This document shows, in pieces, positions 26,995 to 35,547 of a stretch of 64,000 nucleotides of DNA (its first letter is position 1; each line of letters begins with the position of its first letter). Both the position numbers and the translations under genes were made by a program. Location: positions 145,829-209,828 of the forward strand of contig NZ_CAAF010000028.1 in the NCBI RefSeq assembly GCF_000359125.1, given 5' to 3'. Source of the DNA: Mesorhizobium sp. STM 4661 (GTDB lineage: Bacteria > Pseudomonadota > Alphaproteobacteria > Rhizobiales > Rhizobiaceae). The notes under the pieces were generated by a model. It worked only from the letters and a program-made list of their open reading frames with translations, had not been told where the DNA came from and made no database searches.

Positions 26995-28491
26995 ATGTCC
27001 GGCCTTGCCATGCCGAAGCCAGACGATGCCACGATGCGCCGTCGCGACGAGATCGTCGCCGACATGCGCATCATCGTGCCGGGCGAGGGCGTCGTCGACG
27101 CCGCCAATTCAATGCGTGCCTTCGAGAGCGACGGGCTTACCGCCTATCGGCAGTTGCCGCTGGTCGTGGTGCTGCCGGAAACGGTGGCGCAGGTCTCGCG
27201 CGTGCTGAAATATTGCAACGATCGCAACATTCGTGTCGTGCCGCGCGGTTCCGGCACCTCTTTGTCCGGCGGCGCGCTGCCGCTCGAAGACGCGGTGCTG
27301 CTGGTCATGAGCCGGTTCAATCGTATCCTCGAGATCGACTTTCCCGATCGCATCGTCGTCGCCCAGCCGGGCGTCACCAATCTCGGCATCACCACCGCCG
27401 TCGAGCAGGAGGGCTTCTACTACGCCCCCGATCCATCCTCCCAGATCGCCTGCTCGATCGGCGGCAATGTCGCGGAAAATTCCGGTGGCGTGCACTGCCT
27501 GAAATACGGCCTCACCGCCAACAACGTCCTCGGCATCGAGATGGTGCTGATGAATGGCGAGGTGGTGCGCCTCGGCGGCAGCCATCTCGACTGCGAGGGC
27601 TACGACCTGCTTGGCGTGATGACCGGTTCCGAAGGCCTGCTCGGCGTCGTCACCGAGGTCACCGTGCGCATCCTGAAGAAACCGGAGACGGCGCGCGCGC
27701 TGCTGATCGGCTTTCCGACCAGCGAGCAGGGCGGCCAATGCGTCGCCGACATTATCGGCGCCGGCATCATCCCGGGCGGCATGGAGATGATGGACCGCCC
27801 GGCGATCCATGCGGCCGAGGATTTCGTCCATGCCGGCTATCCCCTGGATGTCGAGGCGCTGTTGATCGTCGAGCTCGACGGGCCGGGCGTCGAGGTCGAT
27901 CATCTGATCGGCCTTGTCGAGGCCATCGCCTACCGCAACGGCTCGACCACCTGCCGCATCTCGCAGTCGGAGCAGGAGCGGCTGAGCTTCTGGGCCGGCC
28001 GCAAGGCGGCCTTCCCGGCGGTCGGCCGCATCTCGCCCGACTATTACTGCATGGACGGCACCATCCCACGCAAGGAACTGCCGCGCGTGCTCGCCGGCAT
28101 GCGCGAACTCTCGGAGAAATATGGCCTCGGCGTCGCCAATGTCTTCCATGCCGGCGACGGCAATCTGCACCCGCTGATCCTGTACGACGCCAATGTGCCG
28201 GGCGAGCTCGACAAGGCCGAGAGTTTTGGCGCCGACATCTTGCGGCTCTGCGTCAAGGTCGGCGGCGTCCTGACCGGCGAGCACGGGGTGGGCGTCGAGA
28301 AGCGCGACCTGATGCCGGAAATGTTCAACCAGATCGACCTCGACCAGCAGATGCGGGTCAAATGCGCCTTCGATCCCAACCATCTTTTGAATCCCGGCAA
28401 GGTCTTCCCGCAACTGCGCCGCTGCGCCGAACTGGGCCGCATGCATGTGCATCGGGGCCAGGTGGCGTTTCCGGACATTCCGAGGTTTTGA
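26995..28491 (+). CDS. glcD: Glycolate oxidase subunit GlcD
   Basis: 498 residues, FAD-linked oxidase. The PCMH-type FAD domain has VPRGSGTSLSGGALPLEDAV and ACSIGGNVAENSGGVHCLKY; the C-terminal cap has NVFHAGDGNLHPLILYD and GEHGVGVEKRDLM. With GlcE and GlcF it oxidises glycolate to glyoxylate. AAGGAGG before the ATG fixes the start; in-frame sequence upstream runs through a repeat. The stop overlaps the next ATG (TGATG). Confidence 0.96.
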   Translation: MSGLAMPKPDDATMRRRDEIVADMRIIVPGEGVVDAANSMRAFESDGLTAYRQLPLVVVLPETVAQVSRVLKYCNDRNIRVVPRGSGTSLSGGALPLEDAVLLVMSRFNRILEIDFPDRIVVAQPGVTNLGITTAVEQEGFYYAPDPSSQIACSIGGNVAENSGGVHCLKYGLTANNVLGIEMVLMNGEVVRLGGSHLDCEGYDLLGVMTGSEGLLGVVTEVTVRILKKPETARALLIGFPTSEQGGQCVADIIGAGIIPGGMEMMDRPAIHAAEDFVHAGYPLDVEALLIVELDGPGVEVDHLIGLVEAIAYRNGSTTCRISQSEQERLSFWAGRKAAFPAVGRISPDYYCMDGTIPRKELPRVLAGMRELSEKYGLGVANVFHAGDGNLHPLILYDANVPGELDKAESFGADILRLCVKVGGVLTGEHGVGVEKRDLMPEMFNQIDLDQQMRVKCAFDPNHLLNPGKVFPQLRRCAELGRMHVHRGQVAFPDIPRF

Positions 28492-29009
28492 TGGCAACGT
28501 CTCACAATGGCGGTTCCTCGCCCCCGCGAAGCGGGGGAGAGGTGGCTCGGGCGAAGCCCGAGACGGAGAGGGGGCCTGCGGCCGACGTGCCAAGCCGACG
28601 CTCACCTGAAAGGATCGCGCGCGCCCGCGCGCTTCGCCATGGCGACAATCCGGCGGAAGCAACCCTCTGGAACGAACTGAAGGCCAAGAAGCTAGGCGGA
28701 TACAAATTCGTGCGTCAGATGCCGATCGGGCCGTATTTCGCCGACTTCGCCTGCCGAAGCGAAAAGCTGGTCGTTGAGCTGGACGGAAGTCAGCATGCCG
28801 GGAGTCCTTACGACAGGCGACGCGATGAATTCATGCGTGGCGAAGGGTTCTCGGTCGTGCGGTTCTGGAACGTCGACGTACTCAAGGGCCGGACGAGCGT
28901 TTGCGAGACTGTCCTTGCGGCGCTGGAAGGGCGATTGGCCGAAGACGTGATCGCCTCGGACCTGAGGTTCGTTTTTGCGGCCAAGAAGGTTGGAGGTGGC
29001 GTTCTATGA
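28491..29009 (+). CDS. DUF559 (Vsr-like endonuclease fold) protein inserted in the glc operon
   Basis: 172 residues. The domain runs from RIARARALRHGDNPAEATLW and WNELKAKKLGGYKFVRQMPIG to the core FADFACRSEKLVVELDGSQH, whose Asp/Glu pattern (D...E.D) is that of PD-(D/E)XK-type nucleases related to Vsr, then RDEFMRGEGFSVVRFWN. Residues 8-28 are encoded by the left copy of a 64-nt inverted repeat, and the right copy starts two bases after the stop, so the natural start may lie inside. Typical glc operons lack it. Substrate unknown. Confidence 0.85.
   Translation: MATSHNGGSSPPRSGGEVARAKPETERGPAADVPSRRSPERIARARALRHGDNPAEATLWNELKAKKLGGYKFVRQMPIGPYFADFACRSEKLVVELDGSQHAGSPYDRRRDEFMRGEGFSVVRFWNVDVLKGRTSVCETVLAALEGRLAEDVIASDLRFVFAAKKVGGGVL
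28512..28575. repeat. 64-nt inverted repeat, left copy
   Basis: It begins GGTTCCTCGCCCCCGC and ends GACGGAGAGGGGGC. Read against the reverse complement of 29012-29075 it differs at one base only. Each copy itself folds into two hairpins (CCCCCGC/GCGGGGG and CTCGGGC/GCCCGAG). Confidence 0.95.
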
Positions 29010-29011
29010 TT

Positions 29012-29075
29012 GCCCCCTCTCCGTCTCGGGCTTCGCCCGAGCCACCTCTCCCCCGCTTTGCGGGGGCGAGGAACC
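29012..29075. repeat. 64-nt inverted repeat, right copy
   Basis: Reverse complement of 28512-28575 at 63 of 64 positions. It lies between the DUF559 stop (29009) and the glcE ATG (29089). Confidence 0.95.
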
Positions 29076-29088
29076 TGGGTTCGGCGCC

Positions 29089-30348
29089 ATGACCACCTTC
29101 ACCCCCTCCACATCAGACGAGGTCCTCTCCACCGTCGCCTGGGCAGCAGCGGAAGAATCGCCGCTCGAAATCCTCGGTCATGGCTCCAAGCGCGGCATTG
29201 GCCGTCCACAGCAGAGCGAACACTCACTCGACGTTTCCAAACTCACCGGCGTCACCCTTTACGAACCGGCCGAGCTGGTGCTGTCGGCCAAGGCCGGAAC
29301 GCCGCTCGTCGAGATCGAAGCACTGCTTGCCGAAAACGGCCAGCAGCTTGCCTTTGAACCGATGGATTACGGCCCGCTGCTTGGCGGCAAACCGGGGAAA
29401 GGCACCATCGGCGGCGCACTTGCCGCCAACCTTTCCGGTCCGCGCCGGCTGAAGGCAGGTGCGGCGCGCGACCATATCCTCGGCATCAGTGCCGTTTCCG
29501 GCCGTGGCGAGGCCTTCAAGTCAGGCGGCCGCGTCGTCAAGAACGTCACCGGCTACGATCTCTCCAAGCTGATGGCCAACAGTTGGGGCACGCTGGCCGT
29601 GTTCACCGATGTCACCTTCAAGGTGCTGCCGGCGGCCGAGACCGAAGTCACGCTCGCCATACGCGGCCTGCTCGACGATCATGCCGCGGCCGCCATGGCG
29701 CTGGCGCTGGGTTCCAGCGCGGAGGTATCGAGCGCTGCACATCTTCCTGAACGCGTCGCGGCGCGGGTTGCCGGCGGCCATCTCGGCGGCAATCCGGCGA
29801 CGCTGCTGCGCGTCGAGGGTTTCGGGCCGTCGGTCGCCTATCGCGTCGCCGCGCTGAAAGATCTGCTCCGCAATGCCGGCCCGCTGGAGGAGATTGCGGG
29901 CGAAGCCTCGCATTCCATCTGGCGCAATGTCAGGGATTGCGCCCCATTCGCGGACGGCTCGGAAAAACCGGTATGGCGCGTCTCCATGGCGCCGTCGCAA
30001 GGCCACCAGATGGTGCTGGCGCTGCGCATGCAGGCGGCGGTCGACGCCTTCTACGACTGGCAGGGCGGGCTGATCTGGTTGCGCATGGAGCATGGCGATC
30101 CTGAGGGTGACCTGCTGCGCGGGCTGATCGGGAGACATGGCGGCGGCCACGCGACGCTGGTGCGCGCCGCGCCTTCGCATCGCGCCGCCGTGCCGGTATT
30201 CGAACCACAGGCGCCGGCGTTGGCGGCGCTGTCAGCAAGGCTGAAAGCCGAATTCGACCCCAAGGCGATCCTCAACCCCGGCCGTATGACGCCGGGTGCC
30301 GGCTCTGCTACTCTCGGCCCGCTAACCGAGGAGGGAGGATCACAATGA
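29089..30348 (+). CDS. glcE: Glycolate oxidase subunit GlcE
   Basis: 419 residues, FAD-binding subunit homologous to the front half of GlcD. Motifs are EILGHGSKRGIGRP, KGTIGGALAANLSGPRRLKA and GGRVVKNVTGYDLSKLMANS; the C-terminus ends with FDPKAILNPGRM. The ATG follows the inverted repeat, and no good ribosome site is visible in the 13 bases between. It overlaps the next gene by four bases. Confidence 0.94.
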   Translation: MTTFTPSTSDEVLSTVAWAAAEESPLEILGHGSKRGIGRPQQSEHSLDVSKLTGVTLYEPAELVLSAKAGTPLVEIEALLAENGQQLAFEPMDYGPLLGGKPGKGTIGGALAANLSGPRRLKAGAARDHILGISAVSGRGEAFKSGGRVVKNVTGYDLSKLMANSWGTLAVFTDVTFKVLPAAETEVTLAIRGLLDDHAAAAMALALGSSAEVSSAAHLPERVAARVAGGHLGGNPATLLRVEGFGPSVAYRVAALKDLLRNAGPLEEIAGEASHSIWRNVRDCAPFADGSEKPVWRVSMAPSQGHQMVLALRMQAAVDAFYDWQGGLIWLRMEHGDPEGDLLRGLIGRHGGGHATLVRAAPSHRAAVPVFEPQAPALAALSARLKAEFDPKAILNPGRMTPGAGSATLGPLTEEGGSQ

Positions 30349-30740
30349 GCGACATCAATTCCGGCCGGAGCGACAAGCCCACGCCGCGCCAGACCGACCG
30401 CTGGCTGGAACCAGGTCCGACCAATGCGCTGGTCATTTACATCCTCTACCTCGCCAGCCTGGTCATCGGCATCACCAGCATTGTCGGCATCGTTCTGGCC
30501 TATATCAACCGCGGCAAATCAGGCGGCTTTGTCGAGAGCCACTACACCTTCCTGATCCGCACCTTCTGGATCGGCCTGCTCTATGCGCTGATCTCGGTGG
30601 TGCTGATGATGGCGGTGGTCGGCGTCGTGCTGATGTTCGCCGTCGCCGTCTGGTTCATCGCCCGCTGCATTCTCGGCCTGCAGGCGTTGCAGCGCGGCGA
30701 GCCTGTCAAAAACCCGGAAAGCTGGTTCCTGGGATTATAG
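30345..30740 (+). CDS. Small membrane protein, DUF4870-like
   Basis: 131 residues with three hydrophobic segments: LVIYILYLASLVIGITSIVG, FLIRTFWIGLLYALISVVLM, and MAVVGVVLMFAVAVWFIARC. The polar N-terminus is PTPRQTDRWLEPG. The layout resembles DUF4870/COG3671 membrane proteins of alphaproteobacteria. It overlaps the glcE stop (ATGA), so it is translated with the glycolate oxidase subunits. It may help membrane attachment of the complex; this is speculation. Confidence 0.8.
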   Translation: MSDINSGRSDKPTPRQTDRWLEPGPTNALVIYILYLASLVIGITSIVGIVLAYINRGKSGGFVESHYTFLIRTFWIGLLYALISVVLMMAVVGVVLMFAVAVWFIARCILGLQALQRGEPVKNPESWFLGL

Positions 30741-30810
30741 AGCATGATCCCGAACCGAAGGACCGCGCCAGCGAAAAGTGGGGACCGGTTTTCGGAAAAG
30801 ATCATGGTCA
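30740..30810. repeat. Rhizobial intergenic palindrome
   Basis: GAGCATGATCCCGAA ... GCGAAAAGTGGGGACCGG, TTTTCGG, AAAAGATCATGGTC is the widespread GAGCATGATCCCGAAAAGTG-type element of rhizobia. The left arm appears interrupted by about 15 extra bases. It lies within the glc operon, just before glcF. Confidence 0.7.
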
Positions 30811-30828
30811 GGCAGTAAGGATTTTCTA

Positions 30829-32157
30829 GTGCAGACTAATTTTTCGCTTGCCCAGCTTGCCGATCCGCATGTCGCGGAATCGGAGAAGATCCTGCGCAAA
30901 TGCGTGCATTGCGGCTTCTGCACCGCCACCTGCCCGACCTATGTGACGCTCGGCAACGAGCTGGATTCGCCGCGCGGACGGATCTACCTGATCAAGGACA
31001 TGCTGGAGAACGGCCGTCCGGCCGACAGGGAGATCGTCACCCATATCGACCGCTGCCTGTCCTGCCTTGCCTGCATGACCACTTGCCCGTCGGGCGTCAA
31101 TTACATGCATCTGGTCGACCATGCCCGCGCTCATATCGAGGAGACCTACAGGCGGCCACTGCTCGATCGGCTGACGCGCGCCGTGCTGGCCTTGGTGCTG
31201 CCCTACCCGTCGCGCTTCCGCGCCGCGCTGAAACTGGCTAAGCTGGGCAAGCCATTCATCGGTCTGTTCGAAAAAATCCCCGCGCTGAAGCCGCTAGTCT
31301 CGATGCTCAGGCTTGCGCCGGCATCGATACCCGCAGCATCGCCCATGGCCTCTCCGGGCGTCCATGCCGGGCAGGGGGCAAAAAGAGGCCGCGTCGCGAT
31401 CCTCACCGGCTGCGCCCAATCGGTGCTCGATCCGGCCATCAACGACACGACGATTGCGCTGCTGACGCGGCTCGGCATCGAGGTGGTCGTGCCTGAGGGC
31501 GAGGCCTGCTGCGGCGCGCTGGTGCATCACATGGGGCGGGAGGAGGCTGCCCTTGCCTCAGCGAGGCGCAATGTCGACGCCTGGACGCGCGCCATCGAGA
31601 ATGGCGGATTGGATGCCATCGTCATCACGGCGTCGGGCTGCGGCACCACTATCAAGGATTACGGTTTCATGCTGCGCCTCGACCCGGCCTATGCCGACAA
31701 GGCGGCGCGCGTCTCGGCGCTCGCCAAGGACATCACCGAATATCTGGCTGTTCTCGACCTGCCGGAGCCGGTGCGCAAGCCCGGCACCATCGTTGCCTAT
31801 CATTCCGCCTGCTCGATGCAGCACGGCCAGAAGATCACCCGCCAGCCGAAAGAGCTGCTGGCCAAGGCCGGCTTCGTCGTGCGCGAGCCGCGCGAGGGCC
31901 ATTTATGCTGCGGCTCGGCCGGCACCTACAACATCCTGCAATCCGAGATCTCGGCAAAGCTGCGTGACCGCAAGGTGAAAAACATCGAGGCGACCGGCGC
32001 GGAAGTCGTCGCCACCGGCAATATCGGCTGCATCACCCAGATCGCGTCCGCCGCGAAACTGCCGGTCGTGCATACGATAAAACTGCTCGACTGGGCCTAT
32101 GGTGGGCCGAAGCCGGAAGGCGTTGCGGAAGACAGTGCGATCTTGGCAGCCGAGTGA
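30829..32157 (+). CDS. glcF: Glycolate oxidase iron-sulfur subunit GlcF
   Basis: 442 residues from a GTG with AAGGA eight bases upstream. Two 4Fe-4S motifs, CVHCGFCTATCPTY and CLSCLACMTTCPSGV, precede two CCG domains (ILTGCAQSVLDP ... EACCGAL and SACSMQHGQK ... HLCCGSAGTYN). It passes electrons from the GlcD/E flavins to the quinone pool. It completes the glc operon after the small membrane gene. Confidence 0.95.
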   Translation: MQTNFSLAQLADPHVAESEKILRKCVHCGFCTATCPTYVTLGNELDSPRGRIYLIKDMLENGRPADREIVTHIDRCLSCLACMTTCPSGVNYMHLVDHARAHIEETYRRPLLDRLTRAVLALVLPYPSRFRAALKLAKLGKPFIGLFEKIPALKPLVSMLRLAPASIPAASPMASPGVHAGQGAKRGRVAILTGCAQSVLDPAINDTTIALLTRLGIEVVVPEGEACCGALVHHMGREEAALASARRNVDAWTRAIENGGLDAIVITASGCGTTIKDYGFMLRLDPAYADKAARVSALAKDITEYLAVLDLPEPVRKPGTIVAYHSACSMQHGQKITRQPKELLAKAGFVVREPREGHLCCGSAGTYNILQSEISAKLRDRKVKNIEATGAEVVATGNIGCITQIASAAKLPVVHTIKLLDWAYGGPKPEGVAEDSAILAAE

Positions 32158-32172
32158 AGTCCACCACTCGGC
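32149..32172. terminator. Hairpin between convergent glcF and folD
   Basis: GCCGAGTG, 8-base loop, CACTCGGC gives an 8-bp stem spanning the glcF stop. No T-tract follows, so it is only a possible terminator. Confidence 0.3.
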
Positions 32173-32179
32173 CAGGCGC

Positions 32180-33100
32180 CTATTCCGCCGCGAGCTTGTC
32201 CACCACGCCGTAGGTCGCCTGGTAGAGCGCGCGCTGGCGGCTGAGCGCCACCATCGTGTTGCGCAGCAGGATCGCCACGGTGAGCGGGCCGACACCGCCC
32301 GGCACCGGCGTGATCCAGGAGGCGACTTCCTTGACGCTGTCGGTATCGACGTCGCCGACGATGCGGCTCTCGCCGTCCGGCCCGATCTCCGAATTGATGC
32401 CGATGTCGATCACTGCGGCGCCCGGCTTGACCATGTCGGCCTTGATCAATCGCGGCCGGCCGACGGCCACGAACAACGCATCGGCACGGCGCGCATGGGC
32501 GGCCACCGAGCGCGTCATGTGATGGCAGACCGTCACGGTTGCGCCCTCGCTCATCAGCAGGAAGGCGATCGGCTTGCCGACGATTTCGGAGTGGCCGACG
32601 ATGACGACTTCGAGCCCCTTGAGGTCGAGGCCGGTCTCCTTGAGCAGTTCCACCGAAGCGGCGGCCGTGCAGGGGGCAAGATCGAGCTGGTTGTAGACGA
32701 TGTTGCCGATCGAGGCCGGATGCATGCCCTCGACGTCCTTGAGCGGATGCACCGCCGCCTGCAGCGTCTTGATCGGGATATGCGCCGGCACCGGCCGCTG
32801 GATGATGATGCCGGTGACACGCGGATCGGCGTTCAGCCCATGGATCGCCGCTTCCAGTTCGCCGGCGGTGATGTCGGCGGGAAAGCGCCGCTCCTCGAAT
32901 TCGATGCCGGCCAATGCCGCCTTGGCGCGCTGGTTGCGCACATAAACATCCACCGCCGCCGTGTCGCCGACGGTGATCGACACGAGCTTGGGCGGAAAAC
33001 CCTCGGCGATCGCGATCGCTGCGTCCTCGCGCACAGCGGCGATGATACGTTGGGCGACCGGGCCGCCCCGGAGATAGCGGCTGTCGTCGGGCAGGGACAT
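32180..33100 (-). CDS. folD: Methylenetetrahydrofolate dehydrogenase / cyclohydrolase
   Basis: 306 residues. The family signatures are present: VYVRNQRAKAALAGIEF with the substrate-site Tyr and Lys, IIIQRPVPAHI, HPLKDVEGMHP, GHSEIVGKPIA in the cofactor site, and TPVPGGVGPLTVAIL. It interconverts C1-folate forms for purine and formyl-Met synthesis. An alternative start 13 codons upstream (MSAATLPDKG) exists. Confidence 0.95.
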   Translation of the reverse strand: MSLPDDSRYLRGGPVAQRIIAAVREDAAIAIAEGFPPKLVSITVGDTAAVDVYVRNQRAKAALAGIEFEERRFPADITAGELEAAIHGLNADPRVTGIIIQRPVPAHIPIKTLQAAVHPLKDVEGMHPASIGNIVYNQLDLAPCTAAASVELLKETGLDLKGLEVVIVGHSEIVGKPIAFLLMSEGATVTVCHHMTRSVAAHARRADALFVAVGRPRLIKADMVKPGAAVIDIGINSEIGPDGESRIVGDVDTDSVKEVASWITPVPGGVGPLTVAILLRNTMVALSRQRALYQATYGVVDKLAAE

Positions 33101-33235
33101 GAACGTCTGACCTTTGTCTGGAAGCGTTGCCGCCGACATAGCAAAAGAACGGGCAAAAGGGCAGCGTGAAAAGCGAACCGCTATGCCTCGCGCGCGACCT
33201 GCCGGCGCAGGCTTGCCTCGATCAGCCGGAAACGA

Positions 33236-33267
33236 AAAGGGCAGCACGGTTTCCCATGCTGCCCTTT
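33236..33267 (-). terminator. Terminator hairpin after the L,D-transpeptidase gene
   Basis: On the minus strand AAAGGGCAGCA, 10-base loop, TGCTGCCCTTT gives an 11-bp stem followed by TCGTTT. It lies about 90 bases past the transpeptidase stop and before folD. Confidence 0.75.
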
Positions 33268-33358
33268 CGTGACTGACCGTATCCCCACACGGCCCGTCCC
33301 CCGTTATCCCTATTCCAGAAATCTTCTGGACAGAATCACCAGTAAAATCAACCGGAGA

Positions 33359-34108
33359 TTACATCACCACAACCGTCGTGCCAACATTGACCCGTTCGTA
33401 GAGATCGACGACGTCCTCGTTGCGCATGCGGATGCAGCCCGACGACACCGCGCCGCCGATCGTCCAGGGCTCGTTGGTGCCGTGGATACGGTATTCCGTC
33501 GAGCCGAGATAGAGCGCGCGCGCGCCGAGCGGGTTTTCCATGCCGCCGGCGAGATAGGTTGGCAGGTAACGGCCCTTGGCGGCCTCGCGTTTGATCATCG
33601 CCGCCGGTGGACGCCAGTCCGGCCACACCCTTTTGTTGGTGATCTTGTGCGCGCCCGACCATTCGAAGCCCGGCTTGCCGGTGCCGACGCCGTAGCGCCG
33701 CGCCTTGCCGTTCTTCCCGACCAGATAGAGGAAATTCTGCGTCGTATCGATGACGATCGTGCCCGGCTTCTGCGGGCCGTCATAGGCGACTTGCTGCGGC
33801 AGGTAGACCGGGTTCATCTGCGGCCGCGCGACCATGCGCTTGGCCGGCGCCTGCACCGCCGCCGTGCGCAGCCGGTCGGGCTGCTCCGGTTGCGCTTGCC
33901 GCCGATAACGCCGCTGCGGCTGCACCTCTTGCCGGCTTTGCCGGACGATGCCCGGGGCGTCGCCGAGCTGCAGCACCCAGGGCGCCGAAAGGTCGGGGCT
34001 CACCATCACCGGCGGCCTGTCGGCATAGCGGTCATTGGCGCTGGAGGCGGTGACGCCGGCGGCAACCATGGCCGCGGCGCCGAACAGGGAAAGGAACACT
34101 GACTTCAT
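33359..34108 (-). CDS. L,D-transpeptidase (YkuD domain)
   Basis: 249 residues with an N-terminal signal peptide (MKSVFLSLFGAAAMVAAGVT, cut near ASSA). A Gln/Arg/Pro-rich linker (about 50-105) leads to the catalytic domain with IVIDTTQNFLYL, YRIHGTNEPWTIG and SSGCIRMRNEDV, where the Cys is the nucleophile. It makes 3-3 crosslinks or anchors proteins to peptidoglycan in the periplasm. The signal peptide decides the start. Confidence 0.93.
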   Translation of the reverse strand: MKSVFLSLFGAAAMVAAGVTASSANDRYADRPPVMVSPDLSAPWVLQLGDAPGIVRQSRQEVQPQRRYRRQAQPEQPDRLRTAAVQAPAKRMVARPQMNPVYLPQQVAYDGPQKPGTIVIDTTQNFLYLVGKNGKARRYGVGTGKPGFEWSGAHKITNKRVWPDWRPPAAMIKREAAKGRYLPTYLAGGMENPLGARALYLGSTEYRIHGTNEPWTIGGAVSSGCIRMRNEDVVDLYERVNVGTTVVVM

Positions 34109-34315
34109 CGGAACGCACCTTGATCGTCGAACACGCGGGGAAAAGCCCCCGATTTCGCGAGCATTGGCGCGAAGCCGCAACCGAAACATGAATCGGAATG
34201 CGTAAAATGCCGAAGTGTCAGTAAACCTTTTGGTGTGGTTACCGGCCGGTTCAGGAATCTGGTAAAGCCGGGGTAAAAAGCGGCGCAAAGCCTATTAACG
34301 AACGGATTTCAAGTG

Positions 34316-34954
34316 ATGGAAAGTGAAAACACAGGCCTGCTCGCCGGTCCCGATGGTGTGAAGCGCTGCTTCTGGCACGGCAATCTGCCGGACTATCTGC
34401 ACTACCACGACCATGAATGGGGCCGACCGGTCACCGATGACCGCAGGCTGTTCGAAAAGATCTGTCTCGAAGGTTTTCAGTCGGGCCTGTCCTGGCTGAC
34501 CATATTGCGCAAGCGCGAGAATTTTCGCGCCGCCTTCGCCGGGTTCGATTTCGACAAGGTCGCCGCCTTCACCGACAAGGACGTCGAGCGCCTGCTCGGC
34601 GATGCCGGCATCATCCGCCACCGTGGCAAGATCGTCTCGACCATCAACAACGCCAAACGCGCGCGCGAAATGGTCGATGTGTCAGGCTCAATGGCCGCCT
34701 GGTTCTGGAAGTTCGAACCAGGCCCCGACGAGCGGCCCGCAACCGTCGACCTCGCCCATCTGCGCGCCAACCCGACCACGGCGGTCTCGGTGCGCATTTC
34801 GAAGGAACTGAAAAAACGCGGCTGGAGCTTCGTCGGCCCGACCACCGTCTACGCCTTCATGCAGGCGATGGGGTTGGTCAACGACCATCTCGAGGGCTGC
34901 GTCTGCCGGGCGCAGGTGGAGAAGGAGCGGAAGGCGTTCAAACGGCCGAAATAG
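34316..34954 (+). CDS. tag: DNA-3-methyladenine glycosylase I
   Basis: 212 residues. Tag features are the N-terminal RCFWHGNLPDYLHYHDHEWG with the first zinc Cys and the base-pocket residues, LFEKICLEGFQSGLSWLTIL, and the C-terminal zinc ligands in VNDHLEGCVCR. It removes 3-methyladenine from alkylated DNA. A GTG one codon earlier is an alternative start. A long intergenic palindrome follows. Confidence 0.95.
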   Translation: MESENTGLLAGPDGVKRCFWHGNLPDYLHYHDHEWGRPVTDDRRLFEKICLEGFQSGLSWLTILRKRENFRAAFAGFDFDKVAAFTDKDVERLLGDAGIIRHRGKIVSTINNAKRAREMVDVSGSMAAWFWKFEPGPDERPATVDLAHLRANPTTAVSVRISKELKKRGWSFVGPTTVYAFMQAMGLVNDHLEGCVCRAQVEKERKAFKRPK

Positions 34955-34956
34955 CA

Positions 34957-35083
34957 CCCTACCTCCCCCTTGTGGGCCCTTGTGGGGAGGTCGCGCCGAA
35001 GGCGCGGGTGGGGGTAAGACAAAGTTTTTTCGACCCCCACCCCGACGCTGCGCGTCGACCCTCCCCGCAAGGGGGAGGGTAGG
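34957..35083. repeat. Intergenic inverted-repeat element
   Basis: CCTACCTCCCCCTTGTGGGC ... GGGTGGGGGT on the left is answered by ACCCCCACCCCGACG ... CCCTCCCCGCAAGGGGGAGG on the right, the same family as 26739-26862. The left arm carries a short local duplication of CCCTTGTGGG. Confidence 0.75.
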
Positions 35084-35090
35084 ACAAAAC

Positions 35091-35342
35091 TCAAGCGCCG
35101 CTGGCGCCCGCGAGAAAGAGCCCGGCAACGATGGCCGCCACAGTGGCAAGGGCGGGGTAGATCACCAGCAGGCCGGTCATCAGCGCATCGCGCATAGTCG
35201 GGCCTTGGCGTTCTTCAGCGGCGGCTTCGAACGGACCCGCCATCTGGCTTACCACCCTCAGCGCATGGTCATCGGCCGAACGCAGCCTGGCGGGCATGGC
35301 GTGGGCAGAGCCGTTGATGTTTGTTCCTTGTGCCGTGGTCAT
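35091..35342 (-). CDS. Small hypothetical membrane protein
   Basis: 83 residues; polar N-terminal 50 residues, then one hydrophobic helix LLVIYPALATVAAIVAGLFL near the C-terminus, suggesting a tail-anchored inner-membrane protein. A purine-rich leader precedes the ATG. No family is recognised. It lies alone between the tag-side repeat and hisS. Confidence 0.5.
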   Translation of the reverse strand: MTTAQGTNINGSAHAMPARLRSADDHALRVVSQMAGPFEAAAEERQGPTMRDALMTGLLVIYPALATVAAIVAGLFLAGASGA

Positions 35343-35547
35343 TGCCCCGAACCCCTTGTTTCGGCGCGCTTATCGGCCCTGATTGTGTCGGCACGGTGCC
35401 GCGTTGATGGCGGAATTGTTTCAGCTTATTTCCTTCTGCGCAAAGGGAGAAGGCCAGGTGCAAACCCTTGCCGGTCAAGATCGCATCGGTTAGGACACGC
35501 CCACTCGAAATGAAGTCATCGATTACTTAGCAAAAAGACCCATCCCC

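Noticed and set aside
27109..28662. 517-codon minus-strand frame opposite glcD
   Set aside because: Shadow of glcD; no ribosome site or family features.
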